Below are positions 25,419 through 33,144 of a stretch of DNA of 64,000 nt, one piece after another. The notes under the pieces are model-generated. The model saw only the letters and a list, made by a program, of their open reading frames with translations. It ran no database searches and was not told the DNA's origin. The translations under genes and the position numbers were made by a program. Origin of the DNA: Microbacterium hominis (lineage in GTDB: Bacteria; Actinomycetota; Actinomycetes; Actinomycetales; Microbacteriaceae); contig NZ_CP054038.1 of NCBI RefSeq assembly GCF_013282805.1, positions 3,348,001-3,412,000 on the forward strand. Direction: 5' to 3'. Within the stretch, counting starts at the first letter, position 1. Each line of letters starts with the position of its first letter.

Positions 25419-26747
25419 TCACTCCGCGACGGGGATCGACGCGGCCTCGAGCGCATCGATCGTGGACTGCTGTCCGTTCTCGAGCGCGTCGGCGAGGGTC
25501 TGCGACCCCGACACGGCCGACTTGAAGCCGTCCGACACGTCGGCGTAGGTCTGCGTCATGGTCGGGCCCCACACGAAGTCGGGGCTGACCTGGGTCGCGG
25601 CCTCGGCGAACACGTCGTAGATGGCCTGGCCGCCGTAGAAATCGACGCCCTCCTTCAGCACCGGCAGCTCGAGCCCGGCCGTGGTGGCGGGGTAGATCTG
25701 CGCGGTCGTGTTGAGCGAGGTGAGCGCCTCTTCCGAGGTGTTCAGCCAGAGCGCGAACTTCGCGGCCTCATAGAGGTGGTCGGTTCCGTTGAAGACCGCC
25801 ACCGAGGAGCCGCCCCAGTTTCCGGCGGCGGCGCCGCCCTGCTCCCATTGCGGGGCCAGTGCGACCGACCAGTTGCCGGCGGTGTCGGGCGCCCCGCTGA
25901 GGATCGAGTTGGCGCCCCACACGGCCGAGTTCCAGGTCCAGACCTCACCCGAGTTGTAGGCGTTGTTCCACTCGTCGGTCCACGCCGGGTAGGTCGCGAC
26001 CAGGTCGTTCTCGATGAGGTCCTGCCAGTAGTCGGCCACCATCACCGAGGGATCGCTGGTGAGCTCGACGTCCCACGCGTCGCCGTCGTTGGCGAACCAC
26101 TCGCCGCCGGCCTGCCAGACGAAGCCGGCGAACTGGTTGATGTCGGTCTGCGAGAAGTTGGTGATGTAGCCGCCGAGCTCGCGGATCTGCACCGCCGCCT
26201 CACGGTACTCCTCCCACGTGGTCGGAACCTCGATGCCGTTCTGCTCGAACAGGTCGGAACGGTAGAACAGGCCCATCGGGCCCTGGTCCTGCGGCACGCC
26301 GTAGACCTCGTCGTCGGTGCCGAGGGTGACCTGGCCCCACGTCCAGTCGAGGAACTCGTCCTCGGCGGCCATGACGTCCTCGCACGCGGCGAGATTGGCG
26401 AGGCCGTCCTGCACGCGGAAGTTCGGCAGCGCGTCGTACTCGATCTGGCCGAGGTCGGGGGCGTTTCCCGCCTCGAGCTGGTTGAAGAAGTTCTGGTAGG
26501 TGCCGGCGTTGCCCGAGGGGCCGGTCTGAACCTCGACCTGGATGTCGGGGTTCTCCTCGTTCCACATGGCCACGGCGTCCTCGATGCCGGGGATCCACGA
26601 CGTGAACGCGAGCGTGACGTCTTCACCCGCGGGCTCGCAGGAGCCGGCGGCGGCGCCGTCGTCGGAGGAACCGGCCGCGCAGCCCGCGACGGTGAGTGCT
26701 GCGGTCGCGAGCAGGGCTGCGGTGACCGCTCGTTTGCTGTTTCGCAT
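25419..26747 (-). CDS. Sugar-binding lipoprotein of ABC importer (galactoside operon)
   Basis: A 442-residue extracellular solute-binding protein with lipobox VAGC (Cys23) and an acidic linker (AAGSSDDGAAAGS). The mature part shows the family-1 fold markers FTSWIPGIEDAVAMWNEENPDIQVEVQ, GNAPDLGQIEYDALPNF and VYGVPQDQGPMGLFYRSDLFEQNGIEVPTTWEEY. The ATG at 26745-26747 is set by the signal peptide. The open frame extending into the permease is a shadow. It sits between the permease pair and the GH36 gene and presumably captures galacto-oligosaccharides. The ligand is inferred from the flanking GH42 and GH36 enzymes. Confidence 0.93.
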   Translation of the reverse strand: MRNSKRAVTAALLATAALTVAGCAAGSSDDGAAAGSCEPAGEDVTLAFTSWIPGIEDAVAMWNEENPDIQVEVQTGPSGNAGTYQNFFNQLEAGNAPDLGQIEYDALPNFRVQDGLANLAACEDVMAAEDEFLDWTWGQVTLGTDDEVYGVPQDQGPMGLFYRSDLFEQNGIEVPTTWEEYREAAVQIRELGGYITNFSQTDINQFAGFVWQAGGEWFANDGDAWDVELTSDPSVMVADYWQDLIENDLVATYPAWTDEWNNAYNSGEVWTWNSAVWGANSILSGAPDTAGNWSVALAPQWEQGGAAAGNWGGSSVAVFNGTDHLYEAAKFALWLNTSEEALTSLNTTAQIYPATTAGLELPVLKEGVDFYGGQAIYDVFAEAATQVSPDFVWGPTMTQTYADVSDGFKSAVSGSQTLADALENGQQSTIDALEAASIPVAE

Positions 26748-26803
26748 GGTGTCTCTCTCGTGATGGTGGTGGGGGTGGACCGTCCGACGGACGCGGACGG
26801 GGG

Positions 26804-27715
26804 TCATTTGAGGGCTCCGGTGCCCAGGCCCGTGCGCCAGTAGCGCTGCAGGAGGAGGAAGGTGATGATCAGCGGCACGATCGAGATCAGCGAGCCGATG
26901 AGCACGTAGGTGCGCAGCTCGGGGAACTGGTTGATCGTGGAGTTCCACGCGTAGAGGCCGTAGGTGACCGGGAACAGCTCTTCGCTGCGGAGCATGATGA
27001 GCGGCAGGAAGAAGTTGTTCCAGATCGAGACGAACTGGAACAGGAACACCGTGATGAGCGCGGGGAACATCAGCCGGATCGACACCGTGAAGAACGTGCG
27101 CACCTCGCCCGCCCCGTCGAGGCGGCTCGCCTCGAGCAGCTCTTCGGGAACCGAGGCCTCGGCGAACACGCGGGACAGGTACACGCCGAACGGGCTCACG
27201 ATGCTGGGGAGGAACACAGCCCAGAAGGTGTCGGTCAGCTGCACCTGGCTGAACAGCAGGAACAGCGGGAGAGCGAGCGCGGTCGCCGGCACGAGCACGC
27301 CGCCCAGCACGACGTTGAACACGGTCTCGCGGCCGGGGAAGCGGTACTTGGCGAGCGCGTAGCCGCACATGCCCGCCAGCACCGTGGCCACCAGCGCGCC
27401 GATGCCGGCATAGCCGGCGCTGTTGACCAGCCAGCGCAGGTACACGCCGTCGCGGTAGGTGACCAGCCCGGTGAGGTTCTCGAAGAACCGCGGCTCGGCG
27501 AACCACAGCGGGTTGGTCGAGAACAGATCGCCGCGCGACTTGGTGGATGCCACCAGCAGCCACCAGATCGGGGTGAGGAAGTACAGCGTGAAGACGGTCA
27601 TCACCAGGAAGGCGGCCGCGCGCGGCACGAAGCCTTCCTTGGGACCGCGGGAGCGGTCGGAACCGCGGGAGCGGCCGGTGACGACGGCGCGCGTGTCGAG
27701 GCTGGAGGTGGTCAT
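26804..27715 (-). CDS. Carbohydrate ABC transporter permease (MalG type, galactoside operon)
   Basis: A 303-residue six-helix permease. The EAA loop reads EASRLDGAGEVRTFFTVSIRLMFP. The N-terminal cytoplasmic segment is Arg/Ser-rich (TGRSRGSDRSRGPKEG). The ATG at 27713-27715 overlaps the stop of the preceding permease (ATGA). The binding-protein gene follows after 56 nt. It forms the import channel with the product of 27712-28617. Confidence 0.92.
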   Translation of the reverse strand: MTTSSLDTRAVVTGRSRGSDRSRGPKEGFVPRAAAFLVMTVFTLYFLTPIWWLLVASTKSRGDLFSTNPLWFAEPRFFENLTGLVTYRDGVYLRWLVNSAGYAGIGALVATVLAGMCGYALAKYRFPGRETVFNVVLGGVLVPATALALPLFLLFSQVQLTDTFWAVFLPSIVSPFGVYLSRVFAEASVPEELLEASRLDGAGEVRTFFTVSIRLMFPALITVFLFQFVSIWNNFFLPLIMLRSEELFPVTYGLYAWNSTINQFPELRTYVLIGSLISIVPLIITFLLLQRYWRTGLGTGALK

Positions 27716-28617
27716 GATGCCGCCTTCCGTCGGGTGAGGCGCAAGAAGGTGAAGGACATGATGAAGGTCGCCAGCGCGAGCACCACCGACATCGCCGCAG
27801 CCAGATTGACGTTGGGGATGGAGCTGGTGGCGTAGATGGTCATGTTCGGCGTGTAGGTGCTGGTGACGGCCGAGCTGAAGGCCCGGAAGGTCTGGGGCTC
27901 GGCGAGCAGCTGCAGAGTGCCGATGATCGAGAGCACCGCCGTCAGCACGAGCGAGGGACGCACGAGCGGGATCTTGATCGACCACGCGATGCGCACCTGA
28001 CCGGCGCCGTCGAGACGCGCGGCCTCGTAGATGTCGGAGGGGATCGCCAGCAGCGTCGAGTAGATGATCAGCATGTTGTAGCCGACGAACACCCACGTGA
28101 CGACGTTCGCGATCGACCAGAGCACGAAGTCCGCCGAGAGCAGGTCGACCCGAGAGGTCACCGCCGTGAACGGCGAGAGCTGCGGCGAGTAGAGGAAGCC
28201 CCACATGATGGCCGCGATGACTCCCGGCACCGCGTAGGGCACGAAGAAGGCGAGGCGGAAGAACTTCTTGCCGCGCAGCAGCGGCGAGTCCAGCAGCAGA
28301 GCGAACAGGAGCGCGAGCCCGAGCATGACCGGCACCTGCACGACGCCGAACAGCAGCACGCGGCCGACGGATTCCCAGAACGCCTGGTTCTCGAAGACGC
28401 GCGCGTACTGCGCGAATCCGCCGAACACCTCCTGCGCGGGCCCGAACGTGCCGTCGCGCTCGACCACGAGCAGCGACTTCCACACCGCGTACCCGATGGG
28501 CACGAGGTAGAAGGCGATGAACAGCGCGGCGAACGGCGCCACGAACACGGCGATCGCACCCTTGTGATGCACTCGTGCCCGGCGACGGGTGGGTGTCGCC
28601 TCGACGGTTGCGGTCAT
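27712..28617 (-). CDS. Carbohydrate ABC transporter permease (MalF type, galactoside operon)
   Basis: A 301-residue permease with six predicted helices. The first follows the basic segment TRRRARVHHKG (AIAVFVAPFAALFIAFYLVPIGYAVW). The EAA loop reads EAARLDGAGQVRIAWSIKIP. Its ATG at 28615-28617 overlaps the GH42 stop codon as ATGA, and its own stop overlaps the next permease start, so GH42 and both permeases are one coupled translational unit. Confidence 0.92.
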   Translation of the reverse strand: MTATVEATPTRRRARVHHKGAIAVFVAPFAALFIAFYLVPIGYAVWKSLLVVERDGTFGPAQEVFGGFAQYARVFENQAFWESVGRVLLFGVVQVPVMLGLALLFALLLDSPLLRGKKFFRLAFFVPYAVPGVIAAIMWGFLYSPQLSPFTAVTSRVDLLSADFVLWSIANVVTWVFVGYNMLIIYSTLLAIPSDIYEAARLDGAGQVRIAWSIKIPLVRPSLVLTAVLSIIGTLQLLAEPQTFRAFSSAVTSTYTPNMTIYATSSIPNVNLAAAMSVVLALATFIMSFTFLRLTRRKAAS

Positions 28618-30668
28618 CGGCGGGCCTCCTCTCGGATCACCCCGACGCCTCCGCCGGGAATCTCAGTGGTGCCGGTCACCGTCGCACCGGTGATCAGCTC
28701 GATGCCGTCGACGGCGATCCCCACCGCGTCGGCGCCGTGGTTCACGACGAACCGCCAGGTCGTGCCGTCGTCGGAACGGCGGCGGACGATCTCGACGTCG
28801 CGACCTGCGCCCGGCTCCTGGCGCACACCCGCGGCCTCGGCGATCCGTGCGACGAGCATCGCGTAGGCGCCCGGCTCGAGCAGCGTCGCGAGGTACCAGG
28901 CGTCGCCGGCGACGCCGGTGCCCGTGCGACGGGTGAGGGCCGGCATCCCGGCCGCCGGGCCGTCGGCGAAGCGGTCGGCGACCATCGCGTCGGTGGCGAC
29001 CAGCCGCTCCGCCCAGAGGCGGCCGCGGCCGCCCGAGGCGAGCATCACGTCCGCGCCGGGCATCGCCGGGGCGAACTCCTCCACCCGCACGCCGAGCAGG
29101 TCGCGCCACGGCGCGGGGTAGCCTCCCGGCCGCACGCGGTCGTGCTCATCGACGATGCCGCTGAAGAAGGTGACCAGAGTGTGCGCGCCGACGTCGACGG
29201 CATCGCGCAGGCGCTGGGCCGCGGCATCCGTCACCACGTGCAGGCCGGGCACGACGACCAGTCGGTAGCCGGTGAGGTCGGATTCGGGGTCGACGACGTC
29301 GGCGGTGATCCCGGCATCGCGGAGGGCCCGGTGGGCGGCGTGCACCTGATCGAGGTAGCCGACCGCCGACGACGGCGTGTTCTCGGCGTCGGTGGCCCAC
29401 CACGACGGCCAGCTGAAGAGCACGGCGGCCTCGGCGACGACACGGCTGCCCTGCACCTCGTCGAGCGCCGCCACCGCGGCACCGAGCTCCCGCACCTCCC
29501 GCCACTGCGCGGAGTCGGGGCCGGCGTGCGGCAGGAGCGCCGAGTGGTACTTCTCCGAGCCCTGCAGCGATGCGCGCCACTGGAAGAAGCACGCCGCGTC
29601 GGCGCCGCGGGCCACATGCACGAGCGTGTCGCGCAGCATCTGGCCTCGCGCCTTGGCGGGGTTCACGGGCTGCCAGTTCACCGCTCCCGTGGAGTGCTCC
29701 ATGAGCAGCCACGGCTCGCCGCCGGCGAGTCCGCGCACGAGGTCGGCCGAGAACGAGAGCTCGCCGTGGGGATCGCCCAGTCGATGGTCGAGGTAGTGGT
29801 CGTTGGCGATGACGTCCATGTCGGCGGCCCACGTCGCGTAGTCGAGGGCGTCGATGTGCGCGGTGACCATGAAGTTCGTCGTCACGGGCACGTCACTGTG
29901 CCGGCGGATCACCGCCGCCTCGGCGCGGTAGTAGTCGAGCAGCGCGTCGGAGGAGAAGCGACGGTAGTCGAGCATCTGCCCGGGGTTGCGCGTGGAGAGG
30001 GTCTCGCGCGGGGTGAGGATCTCGTTCCAGTCGCTGTAGCGCTGGCTCCAGAAGGCGGTGCCCCAGGCCTGGTTGAGCGCATCGATCGTGGCGTATCGGT
30101 CGCGGAGCCACTCGCGGAAGGCCCGCGTGGACACGTCGCAGTGGCAGTGCGCGTTGTGGCAGCCGATCTCGTTGGACACGTGCCACAGCGCGACGGCCTC
30201 GTGACGGCCGTAGCGCGCCGCCACCGCCTCGACGAGCTCGAGCGCCGCGGCGCGGAACACCGGCGAACTCGGACACCATGCCTGGCGACCTCCGGGGTAG
30301 CGGCGGGTGCCGTCCGCGGTCATGGGGAGGATCTCGGGATGCCGCGTGGTCAGCCACGGCGGCGGCGACGAGGTGCCCGTGCCGAGGTTCACCCGGATGC
30401 CGGCGGCGTGGAGGAGCTCGATGATCTCGTCGAGGTCGTCGAAGCGGAACGAGCCGTCGGCACTCTGGAGCTGGGCCCACCCGAAGATGTTGATGGCGAC
30501 GAGGTCGACACCCGCCTCGGTCATCAGCGCGATGTCCTCGCGCCACGTCTCGCGCGGCCACTGCTCGGGGTTGTAGTCGCAGCCGAAGGCGATGCCCCGG
30601 TGGGTGAAGCGCGGCGCGGCGGCCGGGGCCGCGGTCTGGGTCGCGGCGATTACGGTGTGCGTGGCCAT
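28614..30668 (-). CDS. GH42 beta-galactosidase (cysteine-cluster type)
   Basis: A 684-residue cytosolic retaining beta-galactosidase. The TIM barrel carries the acid/base Glu167 (HVSNEIGC) and the nucleophile Glu324 (LLMEHSTGAVNW). Directly after the acid/base comes a Cys-rich run (GCHNAHCHCD) that forms the zinc site of many GH42 enzymes. Trimerisation and C-terminal beta domains follow. The ATG at 30666-30668 is chosen at the start of GH42-like text, with GGAGGAA about 12 nt upstream; a GTG nine bases earlier is an alternative. It is the first gene of the galactoside operon and lies behind two TGTGTGAACGTNCACACA operators shared with the divergent LacI gene. Confidence 0.94.
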   Translation of the reverse strand: MATHTVIAATQTAAPAAAPRFTHRGIAFGCDYNPEQWPRETWREDIALMTEAGVDLVAINIFGWAQLQSADGSFRFDDLDEIIELLHAAGIRVNLGTGTSSPPPWLTTRHPEILPMTADGTRRYPGGRQAWCPSSPVFRAAALELVEAVAARYGRHEAVALWHVSNEIGCHNAHCHCDVSTRAFREWLRDRYATIDALNQAWGTAFWSQRYSDWNEILTPRETLSTRNPGQMLDYRRFSSDALLDYYRAEAAVIRRHSDVPVTTNFMVTAHIDALDYATWAADMDVIANDHYLDHRLGDPHGELSFSADLVRGLAGGEPWLLMEHSTGAVNWQPVNPAKARGQMLRDTLVHVARGADAACFFQWRASLQGSEKYHSALLPHAGPDSAQWREVRELGAAVAALDEVQGSRVVAEAAVLFSWPSWWATDAENTPSSAVGYLDQVHAAHRALRDAGITADVVDPESDLTGYRLVVVPGLHVVTDAAAQRLRDAVDVGAHTLVTFFSGIVDEHDRVRPGGYPAPWRDLLGVRVEEFAPAMPGADVMLASGGRGRLWAERLVATDAMVADRFADGPAAGMPALTRRTGTGVAGDAWYLATLLEPGAYAMLVARIAEAAGVRQEPGAGRDVEIVRRRSDDGTTWRFVVNHGADAVGIAVDGIELITGATVTGTTEIPGGGVGVIREEARR

Positions 30669-30717
30669 TTCGGTCACGTTCCTCCATATCGGCGTTGACA
30701 TGTCATATCGACAGTGA

Positions 30718-30735
30718 TGTGTGAACGTGCACACA
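30718..30735. promoter_or_regulatory. LacI-type operator O1, galactoside operon
   Basis: TGTGTGAACGTGCACACA, an inverted repeat of TGTGTG/CACACA around ACGT with central CG. It lies between the divergent GH42 operon and the LacI gene, 46 bp from the second copy. Confidence 0.65.
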
Positions 30736-30763
30736 TTTGCCCGGAGAGTTTCGCTCGACAAAA

Positions 30764-30781
30764 TGTGTGAACGTACACACA
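30764..30781. promoter_or_regulatory. LacI-type operator O2, galactoside operon
   Basis: TGTGTGAACGTACACACA, identical to O1 except for one base and a perfect palindrome apart from the base pairs flanking ACGT. A possible -35 TTGTCG for the GH42 operon lies between O1 and O2 on the minus strand. A further inverted repeat, TGACAGA (30783-30789) with TCTGTCA (30801-30807), lies beside it. Confidence 0.65.
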
Positions 30782-30820
30782 CTGACAGAGCATTCGCGGA
30801 TCTGTCAACCCCTCGCCCGC

Positions 30821-30826
30821 TACAGT
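30821..30826 (+). promoter_or_regulatory. Probable -10 of the galactoside LacI gene
   Basis: TACAGT, 7 nt before the GTG at 30834. No ribosome-binding site fits, so a leaderless transcript is likely. Confidence 0.4.
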
Positions 30827-30833
30827 GAGGGGC

Positions 30834-31856
30834 GTGGCCCAGCCCCCGCCCCGCAAGAAGCGCGCGACCGTGCATGATGTCGCCGTGCGCAGCGGGGTCT
30901 CGCGCGGCACCGTGAGTCGCTTCATCAACGGCGAGGGCTACGTCTCGGCGGCCGCGCGGGAAGCCATCGAAGAAGCCATCCGCGCCGTGGGTTACGTGCC
31001 CAACACCGCCGCCCGCAACCTCAAGATGCAGCGGAGCCAGTCGGTGGGCTTCATCGTCCACGAGCCGGGCTCCCTCTTCGTCGAAGATCCGAACATCGGC
31101 GAGATCCTCCTGGGCGCGAACGCCGTGCTCTCGGAGGCCGATCACCAGATGGCGGTGCTCGTGGTCGACTCCGAGCGCGACACCGACCGGGTCGCCCGCT
31201 ATCTGTCGGGCGGTTTCGTGGAGGGCGCGGTGATCGTCTCGGCGCGCTCGCGCGACCCGATCTCGGCGGCCATCGAGCGCCTCGAGCTGCCGGCGGCCTA
31301 CGTCGGACACCCACCCGGAGCACCCGCGACCGCCTCGTTCGTCGTGATCGACAACCACGCGGCGGCGGCATCGATCACCAGACACCTGATGGATGCCGGC
31401 CGCGGCCGGATCGGAATGATCGCCGCGGCGCTGGACCGCGACTCGGGCGCCGACCGCCTGTCGGGCTTCGCCGCCGCACTCGGCGAGAGATTCGACCGCG
31501 ACCTCGTCGAGGAGATCCCGCTCTACAGCTACGCCGCGGGCCGCGATGCGGCCGAGCGTCTGCTCGCGCGGCATCCGGAGATCGACGCGGTCTTCGCGGC
31601 ATCCGATGCCGTCGCCGCCGGCGCCGTCGAGGCGTTCCGCGCTGCCGGGCGCCGCATCCCCGATGACATCGCCGTGGCCGGCTTCGACGACTCGACCTGG
31701 GCGCGCCGCACGATCCCCCCGCTCACGACGGTGCACCAGCCCGCCCGTCGCCTGGGGGAAGAGGCCGCGCGCCTGGTGTTGGCACAGCTGCGCGGCGACG
31801 AGCCGCCACGACAGGTGCAGCTCGAGTGCGAGATCGTGCGGCGCGCATCGGCATGA
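30834..31856 (+). CDS. LacI-family transcriptional regulator (galactoside locus)
   Basis: A 340-residue repressor. The helix-turn-helix reads TVHDVAVRSGVSRGTVSRFINGEGYVS, followed by the hinge-helix region NTAARNLK and an effector domain with IDNHAAAASI and IAVAGFDDSTWARRTIPPLTTVHQP. The GTG at 30834 is chosen over the GTG at 30825 because the latter overlaps the -10 box. It is divergent from the GH42-permease-binding protein-GH36 operon, with the two operators between them, so it should repress both. Galactose or a galactoside is the probable inducer, inferred from context. Confidence 0.9.
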   Translation: MAQPPPRKKRATVHDVAVRSGVSRGTVSRFINGEGYVSAAAREAIEEAIRAVGYVPNTAARNLKMQRSQSVGFIVHEPGSLFVEDPNIGEILLGANAVLSEADHQMAVLVVDSERDTDRVARYLSGGFVEGAVIVSARSRDPISAAIERLELPAAYVGHPPGAPATASFVVIDNHAAAASITRHLMDAGRGRIGMIAAALDRDSGADRLSGFAAALGERFDRDLVEEIPLYSYAAGRDAAERLLARHPEIDAVFAASDAVAAGAVEAFRAAGRRIPDDIAVAGFDDSTWARRTIPPLTTVHQPARRLGEEAARLVLAQLRGDEPPRQVQLECEIVRRASA

Positions 31857-31927
31857 TCAGCCCCGACTGACGCGCCCTCGCAGGGCGAGGATGCAGAGCG
31901 TGAACGCCACCACGGCGTCACGATATC

Positions 31928-31942
31928 GCTCGTCAGACGAGC
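31928..31942. promoter_or_regulatory. Palindromic operator-like site before the quinone-oxidoreductase-like gene
   Basis: GCTCGTC-A-GACGAGC is a perfect 7-bp inverted repeat about 95 bp before the start codon. The regulator is unknown. The rest of the gap 31857-32037 shows nothing else supportable. Confidence 0.35.
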
Positions 31943-32037
31943 AATCCAGATCCATTCTGGTGCATCCGAAAAGGCCGTCGGCGCCGAATACCCCTCCGAC
32001 AGCCCACCGCGTGGGTGGACCCGACGAAGGGATCGCC

Positions 32038-33027
32038 ATGAGAGTTCAACCCGACGCATTCGCGTACCGCTTCACCCACTATGGCGACGCCGATGTGCTC
32101 GCGCGGCACCAGTTCCCGGTGCCGAGACCGCGCGACGGAGAGGCCCTGGTCGAAGTCGTCGTCGCCGCGATCAACCACATGGATGCGTTCCTGCGCAACG
32201 GCAGGGAGTCCACCTGGCACGATGACCCGTGGCCTCGGGGCTCCGGCAGCGACTTCGCCGGCATCGTCCGGGCCGTCGGCCCCGGCGTGACCGGGTTCCG
32301 CCCGGGTGACGAGGTGATCGGCCACGTGCGTGCGGGCGCCCACGCGAGCCACCTTCTCGTGCCCGCCGCCAACCTGGTCCGAAAGCACCGCAGCATCGAG
32401 TGGGAGGTCGCCGGCGGCCTGTTCCTGGCCGGGGCGACAGCCCTCGAGACGCTCGATGACCTCCGCATCGGCGCCGACGACACGGTCGTGATCTCCGCGG
32501 CCGCGGGCGGGGTCGGATGCATCGAGGCGCAGGTGGCCAAGCACCGCGGCGCACGGGTGATCGGCACGTGCGGAGACCGCAACTTCGACTACCTGCGCCA
32601 GCTCGGCATCCACCCGGTCCGCTACGGCGACGGCATCGTCGAGCGGATCCAGAAGGCCGCCCAGGGCCCGGTCACGGCCTACATCGACAACTTCGGGAAA
32701 GACGGACGGGACGTTGCCGACGCGCTCGGGGTTCCGAGGGAGCGCTATCGGTCCAGCGAGGACCGCCGTGAGGTCGAGCTTCGCCTGCTGCGCGACGATC
32801 CCGAATCGGTCGCCCACGCGACCGGGGTGCTGCAGAAGGTGGCGGACCTGGCCGCCGGCGGCGCCTTCCGTCTCCTGGTCTCGGGCTTCTACCACGTCGA
32901 CGACATCGTCGAGGCCTTCGAAGATCTCGAGCACCTCCACGCCCGCGGCAAGATCGTGCTCGCGACGCATCCGGTGACCCGCATCCGCACGCTCCGCGCG
33001 CGCGAAGTGTTCGAGGCGATGCCGTAG
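32038..33027 (+). CDS. Zinc-independent alcohol dehydrogenase / quinone oxidoreductase-like protein (MDR family)
   Basis: A 329-residue medium-chain dehydrogenase/reductase. The N-terminal GroES-like domain includes GSDFAGIVRAVGPGVTGFRPGDEVIG. The NAD(P)-binding fold has VVISAAAGGVGCIEAQVAKHRGARVIGTCG, with the AAxGGVG nucleotide motif. Catalytic zinc ligands are absent, as in NADPH:quinone reductases. The C-terminus has the usual HARGKIVLATHP. GAAGG precedes the ATG. The gene stands alone after the LacI gene, with its own palindromic upstream site. Substrates may be quinones or enals but are not decided by the sequence. Confidence 0.88.
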   Translation: MRVQPDAFAYRFTHYGDADVLARHQFPVPRPRDGEALVEVVVAAINHMDAFLRNGRESTWHDDPWPRGSGSDFAGIVRAVGPGVTGFRPGDEVIGHVRAGAHASHLLVPAANLVRKHRSIEWEVAGGLFLAGATALETLDDLRIGADDTVVISAAAGGVGCIEAQVAKHRGARVIGTCGDRNFDYLRQLGIHPVRYGDGIVERIQKAAQGPVTAYIDNFGKDGRDVADALGVPRERYRSSEDRREVELRLLRDDPESVAHATGVLQKVADLAAGGAFRLLVSGFYHVDDIVEAFEDLEHLHARGKIVLATHPVTRIRTLRAREVFEAMP

Positions 33028-33066
33028 CCGCGCAGCACGACCGCTATCGGTCATCGGCGGTGCGAC

Positions 33067-33131
33067 GACGGCCCTCCGTCTCGCTGCGCTCGCTCAGGAA
33101 CCTGAGCGGGGCGGCGTGACGAAGGGCCGTC
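33067..33131. terminator. Nested hairpin between convergent genes
   Basis: Outer arms of 14 bp (33067-33080 and 33118-33131, one mismatch) enclose the perfect inner hairpin GCTCAGGAACCTGAGC (33092-33107). It lies between the MDR gene and the end of the large pectinase gene and could terminate both. No T-tract is seen. Confidence 0.55.
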
Positions 33132-33144
33132 GCTTCGTGCGGTG

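Noticed and set aside
30669..31736. Upstream extension of the GH42 frame across the operators and the divergent LacI gene
   Set aside because: GH42 text starts at 30668, and the extension is antisense to the repressor gene.
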